64,000 nt of DNA from Charina bottae (lineage: Eukaryota > Chordata > Lepidosauria > Squamata > Charinaidae). The position numbers were made by a program, and so were the translations under genes. Below are positions 9,978-21,800 of this stretch, piece by piece. The notes under the pieces are model-generated. The model did no database searches. It was given only the letters and a program-made list of their open reading frames with translations, and was not told where the DNA came from. Positions within the stretch are counted from its first letter, which is position 1. Every line of letters begins with the position of its first letter. The stretch spans positions 16,204,001 through 16,268,000 of the forward strand of contig JALMGJ010000006.1 of the NCBI GenBank assembly GCA_023362775.1, given 5' to 3'.

Positions 9978-10229
9978 TGCTCTTGCCAACCTAGCAATTT
10001 GAAAGCATGCAAATGCAAGTAGATGAATAGGTACCACTTAGGTGGGAAGGTAACAGCGTTCCGCGCGCATCATGCCGGCCACATGACCGCGGAAGCGTCT
10101 TCGGACAATGCCGGCTCTTCGACTAACAAATGGAGATTAGCACCGGTCCCTAGAGTCAGACACGACTGCACAAATGTGCGGGGGGGGGGGGGGGGGGGGG
10201 GGGGGGGACCTTTACCTTTTACTTTTACC
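9978..10229 (+). repeat. SINE type B with BovB-like 3' end, 5'-truncated
   Basis: Core CTCTTGCCAACCTAGCAA, CATGCCGGCCACATGACC and CACGACTGCACAAATG, with the tRNA head missing. The 3' AGAGTCAGACACGACTG is like the BovB 3' end in this window. The copy contains a run of 28 G. Confidence 0.8.
10180..10207 (+). repeat. Homopolymer of 28 G
   Basis: The SINE 3' region GTGCGGGG is expanded to 28 consecutive G. Length is likely polymorphic and prone to sequencing error. Confidence 0.9.
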
Positions 10230-10310
10230 TGTGTATGGGTGTGACTGCCCTCTCCTGGATGGGATTGGGTATATTAAAGAATTGGTTGCCTTTTTTTAGC
10301 TTTTATCTCG

Positions 10311-10425
10311 GCAGATGGCATCACCTGGCCCTTGGAAGTTAAGCAGGGCTGGGGCTATTTGATACTTAGAAGGAAAGCTTTGGGGAATACCTGGACTGTA
10401 GACTAGGCTAGGAAGTTGAAAAATA
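10311..10425 (+). repeat. 5S-rRNA-derived SINE fragment
   Basis: GGAAGTTAAGCAGGGCTGGG followed by TTTGATACTTAGAAGGAAAG matches the 5S internal promoter region with substitutions. It belongs to the same type as 4146-4250 and 44405-44620. Confidence 0.55.
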
Positions 10426-11582
10426 TCCCAGAAAAAACTTTAGTACTGTTGCCAAGAAAACTGCATGGTTGTGGCCATATATTCACTAGGAGCCAAGCTC
10501 AGCTTGAACCTTTAGCTTGTACATGGCATACTGATTAAGAGCCAGGAGGGAAAAAATTCACTTTTGCAAAGCAGGAATAAAAGCATGGTGGAACGGTATA
10601 GAAGACTGTAAATTCAGGCTGGAATTGATCTAAATGGAGATAAATTAAAATCACACTCGGGGGAAAAAATCCTTTCATTAATTAGGCCGCTAAATTCTGC
10701 AAGGACTCTGGGCAATATACAGTAAAAGCAACCATGCAGCACAATTTAAAAAAAAACACACTACCCAGATGCTATAAGAAAAGCAGCCATTAAAAGACAG
10801 GCAAACACACAGGATCCACCACCCACTCTAACCAAAGACCTGGGGAAATAGCCAGGTTTTCAGAGCTCTTTTGTAGAGGGCCAATGTAGGGGCCAAATGC
10901 ATGGGGGGAGGAGGGGAGGGATGGTCTTCCAGTATTCAAATCACTAATCAGGAAGATTGTGTGTAATCAATGTTTTCTTGTAAAAATGCATTGCACCTCT
11001 TTTCTGTGCAAAAATATCATGGCAAAATGCATATTAAAGCACAGATAACAAGAATGAATCTTGGCTGGCAGGAGAGTGTGTGAGACAAGAATGGTTAGTG
11101 TGTGAAATGAAAAGGCTGAAATAGCCTCCCTTAAAATAGGTGTGTCCTTAGCTATTGGCACTTTGTCTCCTGTAATCCTTAGCCACCATAAAGTGATTGC
11201 TCTCCTAAGCTGTCGCTGTGGGGTTCCTCATTGAGGAAGTGAAGACTCAATTGTCTCAATGCTTTGCCATCTTAAAAAAAATGAAATCCTGCAAAGAGAA
11301 ATCTAACATGTTGGGGGGGGGGATTATCCAAAGGCATCTCCCTAGCATGCTGACCTTGTTTTGTGAAGGGAATTTGTGGGGTGGACAGGAGCATTCTCCT
11401 GGTCGTGGGCCTTTTGTCATCCTGGAATGCTGTTGACCATCAGCTCCATCAGAAGCAACTGAATGACTGAACCACAACAAGAGAGAAGCATCCATCATAT
11501 GCTCCTCCTACCACTTTTCATTGGGATCATGGGATATACTTTGTAAGTAACATTCGGCTCAGTAATGCTCCCTACACTCATG

Positions 11583-11672
11583 TCGATGAAGGTTCTCAGT
11601 CATCCAGGTGGAACCGTCTGTGGCTTGAATCATGTCAACTGGATAATCCAGTTGACATGATTCAAGCCACAG
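11583..11672. mobile_element. 90-bp fold-back PLE insertion
   Basis: It is flanked by a 14-bp duplication TCCCTACACTCATG (11569-11582, 11673-11686). It begins with the PLE terminus on the minus strand (GATGAAGGTTCTCAGTCATC), runs to ...GTCAACTGGAT, then reverses after one base (11645). The arms 11618-11644 and 11646-11672 are a perfect 27-bp inverted repeat. The right arm ends at ...AAGCCACAG, the same point (within one base) where the right arm of the 7.7-kb PLE insertion ends. Confidence 0.85.
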
Positions 11673-11715
11673 TCCCTACACTCATGTTTAAAATTGGCAT
11701 TCTCATTCTCCAGAG

Positions 11716-11807
11716 GAGGGTTTCTCAACCTTGGCAATTTTAAGATGCGTGGACTTCAACTCCCAGAATTCCCCAGCCAGCCAAGTTGCCAAGGTTGAGA
11801 AACCCTG
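11716..11807. mobile_element. Short hAT-type MITE (GGGTTTCTCAACC)
   Basis: 92 bp with inverted ends AGGGTTTCTCAACCTTGGCA and TGCCAAGGTTGAGAAACCCT, and the duplication CTCCAGAG (11708-11715, 11808-11815). Related copies lie at 13762-13856 and 28409-28542, sharing GGACTTCAACTCCCAGAA. Confidence 0.8.
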
Positions 11808-12986
11808 CTCCAGAGGATGGGAGTAGGACCTAGTATAGGCCTAAGTTTTGAACTGGGAGTTTCTTAGTTTACTGGTCCATGCCCATTTCATGCCCATTCC
11901 AGTAGTGAAGTTTTTAAATGCAGCCCAATCCTATTTCTTGGTGCACTAGTGGAAAATACTTTTTTTCTGCATTTATTTTTAGTTTCCTAACTGATTCCCA
12001 TGTGCTCTTATAAGGCAACATCTAGTAGTGAGAGATGTCCTAACCCTTAGCTTTTTTATTCTTCTTGGAGGGATCAGCATAGTGTTTGTGCAGTGTGGTT
12101 ATGATTACTTAGAATGTGACTCATTCAAGCAGGACAAAATAAGCCTTCAGGCACACAGTCCACAACAGGGTTGGCAAAGGTCACCTGTTCCCTTCTGTTG
12201 TACAAAAAGTGGAAGGAAAACTTGACACATAGTTCAGCTTTTGATGTTCTTCCTACATAAATGGAATGATGGCTAGGTGGCCACACCTACATTTTCAGCT
12301 TGTTTTAACTGGATATTCATTGCAGGAACTTTCCACATTTTTCCCATCCATGATTGGAAAGCTGCCATATGTCATTGTGGGTACATTGAAAGAAGTAATA
12401 GCTGTGCGTTCATATAATAATAAACTAAATTCTGGCTTACTAAACTGCAGTATAAACATACAGTGTTGTGGTTCATATTGTTGTTAACTCCCGCTTCCCC
12501 CCTTTTCCCAAAACATCCATACCACATTGGTTTATTGTGTCCAGATAAGCCACCTATAAACAATAGTTCATTGGCTTAGAAATTCTTACTGAACTCTATG
12601 TCCAAGGTTCTTCACCTACTCTTGTGAAAATAGGGGCAAGAGGGAGAGAAACAAGCTGTGTCTCTACTATATGTTTTTCCTTCCTGTGCTCAGTGAACAT
12701 AGCCAGTGAGTTGTTGAAGAATGAGACAACCTTTCAGCCCATTTCTGAAGTTTTCTTTATTTTTTCAGGAACATTGGCTATGCAATTCATACTCAGAGTT
12801 TTGACAGAGAAAAACCTCTGCCTCCTGGATCTATCAACTGGCTTCCATAATTCCCAACAGCTGAGAATTTGGAGACTTGAAAGCCAACAGTTCCAGAGGG
12901 CACCAGATTAGAGAAGGTTGGCATTGAATAATGAAATATGTTCCACAGGGAACACTGAGTTTAAGCCAGCCCTATGTCTTGTTGAA

Positions 12987-13316
12987 GGGGCGTGGTGGCT
13001 CAGCGGGTAAGACGCCAGGCGATCGGAAGATCGCAAGTTCGGAGGTTCGAATCCCTAGCGGCGTGTGACGGAGTGAGCTCCCACACTAGCCCCAGCTCTT
13101 GCCAACTTAGCAATTCGAAAGCATGCAAATGCAAGTAGATGAATAGTTACCACTTCGGTGGGAAGGTAACAGCGTTCCGCGTGTGTCATGCCGGCCACAT
13201 GACCATGGAAGCGTCTTCGGACAACGCTGGCTCTTCGTGTAACAAACGAAGATGAGCACCGGCCCCTAGAGTCAGACACGACTGTACAAATGTGCCGGGG
13301 AACCTTTACCTTTTTT
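12987..13316 (+). repeat. SINE type B, full length
   Basis: tRNA-like head GTGGCTCAGCGGGTAAGACG with B box GGTTCGAATCC, core GCAAATGCAAGTAGATGA, and the 3' end AGAGTCAGACACGACTG plus ACCTTTACC. The 3' block matches the BovB end, which suggests that BovB mobilises it. Confidence 0.85.
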
Positions 13317-13761
13317 AAGCACCATGTTCTAATGGGGACTTGAACCTGCCTTCTCTGGTTCCAACCAAATCATCTAACCATTGTGGTGTGTTGGGTGTTT
13401 TTGTTTCTTTAAAATAACGTTTATATTTTATTTGTTATAATTAGCAACTCTTGAACTTATAATAAGAAGTGGTTCCATAACTTAAATAAAATGTTGCAAA
13501 AGTAGTAAAACCCGACCTTTCGTCTAACTCGTCTGTTGGCTCATCTTTTCAAATATCAAAATGGATATTGAAGTGCATGGTATGTGTTCCCATACCTGTC
13601 CTTTCTAGGACAGTGAAAAATAAGCAGCCTTGAATTAGATATAGTTCTACACTGAGCTTGCCAGAAAGTTCTTCCAGAAATCAAATCTATATCGGAAGGG
13701 AAATCTTTGATTTTATAGGGAATTCATCCATTGTTATGCTCAGAGGCTAAATCCTATACTG

Positions 13762-13856
13762 CAGTGTTTCTCAACCTCAGCCAGTTCAGGATGTGTGGAC
13801 TTCAACTCCCAGAACTCCCCAGTCAGCATTAAACTTGGTGAGGTTGAGAAACACTG
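13762..13856. mobile_element. Short hAT-type MITE (CAGTGTTTCTCAACC)
   Basis: Ends CAGTGTTTCTCAACCTCA and TGAGGTTGAGAAACACTG with GGACTTCAACTCCCAGAA inside. No clear target duplication remains. Confidence 0.7.
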
Positions 13857-13899
13857 TATTGTTAGTGGGGTTCATGGTGACAATATTTGATAAAACTGC

Positions 13900-13968
13900 C
13901 CAGAGTCCCCTGTTTGGGGGAGATGGGCGGTGATATAAATTTAAATAATAAAATAAATAAATAAATCT
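13900..13968 (+). repeat. LINE 3'-tail-like remnant with (AAAT)n
   Basis: CTGCCCAGAGTCCCCTGTTT, GGGAGATGGGCGGTGATATA, then an A/T tail of TAAA repeats. The same tail is at 31600, 44550 and 53801, and reversed at 15840. Confidence 0.55.
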
Positions 13969-15673
13969 TGATCGTTTTGATTAGTTTTTACCTGAACAGT
14001 TGGGTTAGCTTGCATATAATTTTCTTCCTGGCATTATTCCCTCTTGTGTTTGTCGTAGAACTCAGCTGAGAGATGCCTTTCTGTATATCCTCTTAGGCAA
14101 CTTAACATCTGGGCAGGCCTGACCCGTGATTTACATAGCTCTTCTTTCAGGGCATCGGTGTCCTCATCACTTTGAGTCTCTTGAATTGGCTTTGTGTGTG
14201 TTTATATAAATGAAGAAACAAATAAGATCTTTCCGCCAGACTGCAACATTCGGTGGGATAATTATGGATAGTTTACAGTATGTTCCTCTTTTCTTTCCCC
14301 CTCTGGTGATTATAGGCAGTACATCTGCCATACTTACATTTATAATTCACAAAGCTGTCATAGAGAAGTGGAAAGAATTAGGCTGCTTTTCTTGGTTAGC
14401 TTGGTGGCCTTGCCCTTGCGAGTTCACACCAACTGGAGATCTTCTGATGTCAGCGCACCAGTGGATTAAAAAGATGTTTCAAGAGCTGTCTGAAACAAAA
14501 GGAAAGATGCAAGTTGGTGGCGCAGAGGTTTTCATCTTGCTGTGGATTGGGTGGAAGGTGGCCTTTGTTTGATCCCTGCTACTCTATTATGAATGATCTC
14601 ACTAGAACACTATGGGCCTCTTACCCAACCAGTGTTTTTCCTTTTAAGTCAGAAACTGTCCAACGGCCTTCTAAGGTCTGTATATTGATCCCTTCTCTTT
14701 TTAGCCCCGTTGCCTCTATTATACAGCCGCAATTCTCAGCTCGCTACCTGTGGGTTGGGGAGTGCTGAGCGTTGAGTAGATTCATTCTTGAGTGAGGATG
14801 TGGAGAAAAGTTAGTACTCTGCATTTCCGTTAAGTTGTATCAAATAATGCTGCAAAACACAGCTGTTTTTCCTGGGGAGAAACAGCACCTGGTTGGCAGT
14901 AATCTTTTAGGGGCTTTTTGCTGTCTGCCCCCCACCCCCACCCTTATATATTGTAGTCTTTTGTTGGTAGTTCCTTTTGTTCTGGAACCTGAGAGGCACA
15001 TGGGGTCATGAGTCAAGGACAAGTACTTGCTAGCAGTTGTACAGAGGAAAAGGGTTCTTCCTGCTTCTCTCCTCGTAGGTTAAAAAAACCCCTGTTCCCT
15101 TCCTTTCCTTTCTTCCTCCCCACCAGTGCATTGGCCAAGGGATATGTAGAGGCTCTGAGTCAGCGTTAGGACAAAACATACAAGATACTGCAGGCCACAG
15201 CAAGACCCAGCCCAGGCATGCATAAGAAATACCTTGAAAACTTGGCAGACATGTCTGCCTCCCATCTGGCTTCCTGCCCCCAGGTTTCAAGGGGGTTGGG
15301 GGGTGCCTATTCCTGCAAGAAGGAGGAGGAAGAGGAAGATGGAAATTACAGAAGGTAGTTTGTATATTACAGTTAGTTTCCCCACTGGCAGAACTTCCAG
15401 TCTTTTCCGGAACTCTTGAGATCCCCATCAAGGCTTGCACTATGCAAAGCTTTGAGTACAATACAAGCAAAAAGTGTTATTTGTGGCACCTTAAAGATGA
15501 TCAGATTTCTTTTGACAGAGCTTTTATATAGTAGTTTAGAGCTCATTTCAACAGATGTCTGAAGGGTTAGCCTCAGCTGGTCATTGAATGCACACAAGAA
15601 TAGGCTGAATATATTGGGGGAGACTCTATTGAAGACTCAGAGCATGGTGCAGGTGGTTCCTGGAGATGAGAGA
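13969..15673. other. No recognised feature
   Basis: No exon or repeat could be supported. The longest open frame, 14210-14572 (120 codons), has hydrophobic stretches but no family I recognise and no splice or repeat context. Confidence 0.35.
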
Positions 15674-15880
15674 ATTTTATTTTATTTTATTTTATTTTAT
15701 TTTATTTTTTATTTTATTTTATTATTTTATTTTATTTTATTTTATTTTATTTATTTAATTTTATTTATTTATTATTTTATTTATTATTTTATTTTATTTT
15801 ATTTTATTATTTTTTTTATTTATTATTTTATTTATTAAATTTATATTACCGCCCATCTCCCCCATCGGGGACTTTCCAGG
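15674..15880 (-). repeat. (TTTTA)n array joined to a reversed LINE tail
   Basis: About 165 bp of TTTTA/TTTA repeats (15674-15838) abut ATTACCGCCCATCTCCCCCA, the reverse complement of the GGGGGAGATGGGCGGTAAT LINE tail. The array therefore sits where the A-rich tail of a minus-strand LINE would be. Confidence 0.75.
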
Positions 15881-15892
15881 ACTTTCTGTTTG

Positions 15893-15992
<100 letters not shown>

Positions 15993-16356
15993 ATATTTAT
16001 ATAGCCTCCCATCTCACATAAAAGTAACTTTTCTTTTGAATTTAGGTTTTAACTTCCTTCTTTGAATTTCTCTACAAATACTTTATAATAGCATCCAGCT
16101 TAGCAAAGGTTTTTCCCCTCCCTCAAAACAAGAAGCAGCAGAGGATATTGATGTGCTAAATTTAGCTTCGAATTTGGTCTTTAGATTTCTGTTGGTACTT
16201 AATTGCTGAGTGTTCTTTGGTCTATGATCCCTATTAATATAAAAAGTGTTTTATCTGTAGTAGATGGGCGTAAGGGTAACTTGACACACTAAAGAGGTTT
16301 GGAAGTACGTGCAGATAGGGTTTCTGAGAAGACACATTCTTTACTATGGATTAGAA

Positions 16357-16670
16357 CAGCCTTCCTCAACCTTTGACCCTGGAGGAACCCTTGAAATATT
16401 TTTCAGGCCTTGGGGAACCCCTGCACATTCAGCCTTCCTCAAGATTATTTCAAGATACCAGGCTCAAATATAGAAGTTACAACATTATTATATCCGTTTC
16501 ATGTGTAGGCCTGTCTATATGCATTAACAGTGTTCTTAAACTAAAAATAAAGAATGAAACTTACTTCTTTAATGTGAAATTGCCCAAATTTGCAATACTT
16601 TTTAAAATATATCGTGATCTCCCAGGGAACCCCTAGTGACCTCTCATGTTTCCCTGGTTGAGAAACCCTG
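16357..16670. mobile_element. hAT-type MITE (CAGCCTTCCTCAACC)
   Basis: It is homologous to 8992-9300 and flanked by the exact 8-bp duplication GATTAGAA (16349-16356, 16671-16678). It has no coding capacity. Confidence 0.85.
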
Positions 16671-16700
16671 GATTAGAAGATTTTGAATTGCCCAGAGTCT

Positions 16701-16745
16701 ATTATTATTATTATTATTGTTGTTGTTGTTGTTGTTGTTGTTGTA
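16701..16745 (+). repeat. (TTA)n(TTG)n microsatellite
   Basis: Six or so TTA units followed by TTG units in unique AT-rich sequence. The rest of 16746-18167 shows no recognisable exon; a partial hAT-like motif (ATGGGCAACCTTTTGG) occurs near 17478. Confidence 0.7.
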
Positions 16746-18176
16746 GCTGTCCAGTCTTTTGGAGTAGGGCAAACAAATCTAAATAATAATGACAACAATA
16801 ACTATTGGCCTCTGTTTATATAAAAACAAAACCCAGAATTCAGCAACGGGTTTTTACCTCAGATCATCAGCAGTTGCTAGAAGAGTGGAAACAGGTAGGT
16901 AATGTTATTTTTTGCTCACTTGTTAATGGGTTTGTAGTGATAACCATTAGTGATGTGCAGAGCATTTGAAAAACAAGCTTTGCAAAGCATACCAATGCAA
17001 TTAAGCAGTTTTATTTGCAGCATTAACGCAGCTGCATCTTTCCAAGACTTGTGTGGCTGCTTCAAAGGTGGTCCCTGGTTGCATATATTTGCATGCACAG
17101 CCACTTCACTTCACTTGCCTGGGAGTCCCAGTGCAAGGATATCTGCGCATGCACACAGATGTGGAGACAACCAGGAAAAGCTGTTGAACCATCACATGAA
17201 TCTTAAAAGGGATGCGGGTGCTTTAATGCTTCAAAAAGAGGTGCTTTTTGAAAGAGTTCCTTTGAATGTTTTGCACAGCTCTAGCACTTATATTAGTATA
17301 CATGGGGTTTTGCTGATAACTTTGTAGGAAAAAATGTGCCCATCGCCAGAGGCACTCCGATAAAGTGACGTAGTGCTGCCTTTGTGTCAGTTGCTGAACC
17401 AGGAGTTTTAAACCATAGTCTGTTGAGCAAACGGTAATGATTTGGTTTACGAATAATGTTAAAACATAAAGCAAGGATGGGCAACCTTTTGGTAGCTGAG
17501 GGCCACATATTTCAGAGAAGTTTGAAACCCACAGTGGGTGAGGGGTCGTTATGCAGGTAGCTAGGCTAAGATTTTTGTTTTTGTCTTCCAGAGATTGGGG
17601 GAGTAGCTAGAGCTTTCTAAAGTTTGTTTGAGACTATTTTAAGACCTATATTACAGCTCTCATGTCTTGCCTGACTCAGAATGCTAGAAAACCACAGATT
17701 TCCAATGCTTGTCAGAGATGGCTCTGTAGTCCTCAAGCTAGAGTAATCCAGAAAGTTAAGATGGTACCCAGACAGTTAAAGTCTCACCCTTTTTGTATAT
17801 GCATATATGACACACGTACAAAAGGGGTCCGGCTTTGTGCTGTTGCAGATGCCATCTTGACTTTTTTTTTTTTACCTCCCCGCTCCGGGCTCAAGCAGCC
17901 CCCTTGTCCCAGGTTTCCCACCTGTGCTACAAAAGCGAGTTTGTACTTCATACTAAATGAAAAACAAGATGCATTATGGTATGAATAAATCATCAAGTCT
18001 TCCTTATACTTCAGAATGTTCCTTCTTTTATACATATATAATTCATCTACCTCAATACCTTGATGCCTGTAAAGAGGGAAAGGGGCAAGGTAGAAGCTGG
18101 AAAGATAGTGCTTGGGGAATTTACTCAACACAGCTGCACTTTCATGTCTGGACAATAGACAATAGCTAATCTGTCA

Positions 18177-18211
18177 CGAAGAGTCGGACACGACTGAACA
18201 ACAACAACAAA
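18177..18211 (+). mobile_element. 35-bp BovB 3'-end stub
   Basis: CGAAGAGTCGGACACGACTG followed by AACAACAACAACAAA is the last part of a BovB element. A 9-bp duplication AATCTGTCA flanks it (18168-18176, 18212-18220). It looks like a retrotransposition that stopped almost immediately. Confidence 0.75.
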
Positions 18212-18883
18212 AATCTGTCATGTAATTAGTATAGGACTTACTTCAGGAAGTGGGTGGGACTATGCAGCATGGGTAACTCATTTTCAGAGCATATTAAGTG
18301 GGTAGAATTGGATTGCTGGCTCTGTAATGTATATAATCTTCGGTTTTTCAACTGGCACACATTGCAAGTCAAAAGAGAATTTGTTCCAAAACAAACAATA
18401 GCCCCATAGTTTGTGGAGGTTCCTCTGATTGGGAGGCTCAGTGCATCCTCTGCTATTTTAATATATTCCTCAAATATGATACAAAAAAACTAAACGCATC
18501 ATGATGTTAGTGGCTATATGTAGGTATATATTCTAATAGTTTTGTAAGTATGGTTAAGCGTTTATGTCTGAAGATATACTGACTCCCAAGGATTGGCCAT
18601 AACCCATATAAAGCCATAATTTGAAGTTGATTTGTAAATCATAATTTGCACTGACCAAAGTTAAGCAGCATATTTGAACTAACCCACACTTATGGCAGAA
18701 CCTTCTTTGCTTGTACATTCATAAGAAGGTTTTGCTGGTGGTTTCTTATATGAATGCTGCTGGATATAATAATCCAGTGGTTTCATAAACGGCTTTGGTT
18801 TTTAACTAAGATTTAGCCCCAACTGTGATTTTTTTTTTAGGCTTATCAACCCTATTTCTGTACTAGGGCAGTCATCAGTTCAT

Positions 18884-21800
18884 TGTTGTTTATTCGTTCA
18901 GTCGTTTCCGACTCTTCGTGACTTCATGGACCAGTCCACGCCAGAGCTTCCTGTCGGCTGTCGCCATCCCCAGCTCCCCCATGGTTGAGTCCGTCACCTC
19001 CAGAATACCATCCATCCATCTTGCCCTTGGTCGGCCCCTCTTCCTTTGGCCTTCCACTTTCCCTAGCATCAGCATCTTCTCCAGGGTATCCTGTCTTCTC
19101 ATTATGTGGCCAAAGTACTTCAGTTTTGCCTTTAATATCATTCCCTCAAGTGAGCAGTCTGGCTTTATTTCCTGGAGTATGGACTGGTTTGATCTTCTTG
19201 CAGTCCAAGGCACTCTCAGAATTTTCCTCCAACACCACAGTTCAAAAGCATCTATCTTCCTTCGCTCAGCCTTCCTTATGGTCCAGCTCTCACAGCCATA
19301 GGTTACTACAGGGAATACCATTGCTTTAACTATGCGGACCTTTGTTGTCAGTGTGATGTCTCTGCTCTTAACTATTTTATCAAGATTTGCCATTGCTCTC
19401 CTCCCAAGAAGTAGACGTCTTCTGATTTCCTGGCTGCAATCAGCGTCTGCAGTAATCTTTGCGCCTAGAAATACAAAGTCTGTCACTGCCTCCACTTTTT
19501 CTCCCTCTATTTGCCAGTCATCAATCAAGCTCGTTGCCATAATCTTGGTTTTTTTGAGGTTTAACTGCAACCCAGCTTTTGCACTTTCTTCTTTCACCTT
19601 CGTCATAAGGCTCCTCAACTCCTCCTCGCTTTCAGCCATCAAAGTGGTATCATCTGCATATCTGAGATTGTTAATGTTTCTTCCAGCGATTTTAACTCCA
19701 GCCTTGGATTCCTCAAGCCCAGCATGTCGCATGATGTGTTCTGCGTACAGGTTGAATAGGTAGGGTGAGAGTATACAACCCTGCCGTACTCCTTTCCCAA
19801 TCTTAAACCAGTCCGTTGTTCCGTGCTCTGTTCTTACCGTTGCTACTTGGTCGTTATACAGATTCCTCAGGAGGCAGACAAGATGACTTGGTATCCCCAT
19901 ACCACCAAGAACTTGCCACAATTTGTTATGATCCACACAGTCAAAGGCTTTAGAATAGTCAATAAAACAGAAATAGATGTTTTTCTGAAATTCCCTGGCT
20001 TTCTCCATTATCCAGCGGATATTGGCAATTTGGTCTCTAGTTCCTCTGCCTTTTCTAAACCCAGCTTGTACATCTGGCAATTCTCGCTCCATGAATTGCT
20101 GGAGTCTACCCTGCAAGATCTTGAGCATTACCTTACTGGCATGTGAAATAAGTGCCACTGTTCGATAGTTTGAACATTCTTTAGTGCTTCCCTTTTTTGG
20201 TATGGGGATATAAGTTGATTTTTTCCAATCTGATGGCCATTCTTGTGTTTTCCAAATTTGCTGGCATATGGCATGCATCACCCTGACAGCATCATCTTGC
20301 AAGATTTTAAACAGTTCAGCTGGGATACCGTCGTCTCCTGCTGCCTTGTTATTAGCAATGCTTCTTAAGGCCCATTCAACCTCACTCTTCAGGATGTCTG
20401 GCTCTAACTCACTGACCACACCGTCAAAGCTATCTCCAATATTATTATCCTTCCTATACAGATCTTCCGTATATTCTTGCCACCTTTTCTTGATCTCTTC
20501 TGCTTCTGTTAGGTCCTTACCATCTTTGTTTTTGATCATACCCATTTTTGCCTGGAATTTACCTCCGATGTTTCTAATTTTCTGGAAGAGGTCTCTTGTC
20601 CTTCCTATTCTATTGTCTTCTTCCACTTCCGCACATTGCTTGTTTAAAAATAATTCCTTATCTCTTCTGGCTAACCTCTGGAATTTTGCATTTAATTGGG
20701 CATATCTCCCCCTATCACTGTTGCCTTTTGCTTTCCTTCTTTCTTGGGCTACTTCCAGTGTCTCAGCAGACAGCCATCTTGCCTTCTTGGTTTTCTTTTT
20801 CTTTGGGACGTTTTTTGTTGCCGCCTCCTGAACAATGTTGCGAACTTCTGTCCATAGTTCTTCTGGGACCCTATCTACTAAATCTAGTCCCTTAAATCTA
20901 TTCTTCACCTCCACTGCATATTCCTTAGGAATATTAGTGAGCTCATATCTAACTGATCTGTGGGTCTTCCCTATTCTCTTTAGTCTGATTCTAAATTTTG
21001 CAATAAGAAGTTCGTGATCTGAACTACAGTCAGCTCCAGGTCTTGTTTTTACCGACTGTATAGATGTCCGCCACCTTTGGCTGCAAAGGATGTAGTCAAT
21101 CTGATTTCGGTGTCGACCATCTGGTGAAGTCCATGTATAAAGTCGTCTTTTAGGTTGTTGGAAGAGAGTGTTTGTTATGCACAGTGAGTTGTCTTGGCAA
21201 AATTCTATCAGCCTATGTCCTGCTTCATTTTGTTCTCCCAGACCATGCTTGCCTGTAATTCCAGGTGTCGTCTGACTACCCACCTTAGCATTCCAGTCTC
21301 CTGTAATGAAAATAACATCTCTTTTTGGTGTATTATCTAGTAGGTGCTGCAGATCCTCATAGAACTGATCTACTTCTGCTTCTTCAGCATCTGTGGTTGG
21401 GGCGTATATTTGGATCACTGTGATGTTAAATGGCTTACCCTGAATTCGAATTGAGATCATTCTATCGTTTTTTGGATTGTATCCAAGCACTGCTTTAGCC
21501 ACTTTATTATTAATTATGAAGGCTACTCCATTTCTTCTGTGGTCCTCTTGTCCACAGTAGTAGATCTGGTGGTCATCTGATGTGAAGTGGCCCATTCCAG
21601 TCCATTTCAGTTCACTGACACCTAAAATGTCTATATTTAATCTTGACATCTCACCAATAACCACATCCAATTTGCCCTGGCTCATAGATCTTACATTCCA
21701 GGTTCCTATGGTGTGTTGATCTTTAGAACATCGGATTCGTCGTTCACCACCAGCACCGTCGGCCGCTAGCCGTCCTTTCGGCTTTGAGCTAGCTGCGTCA

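Noticed and set aside
13043..13060. Functional tRNA genes at SINE heads
   Set aside because: A and B boxes are present, but the cloverleaf is not preserved and the sequence continues into SINE core and BovB-like tail.
14210..14572. 120-codon open frame with hydrophobic segments
   Set aside because: No recognisable family, no splice context and no second supporting exon.
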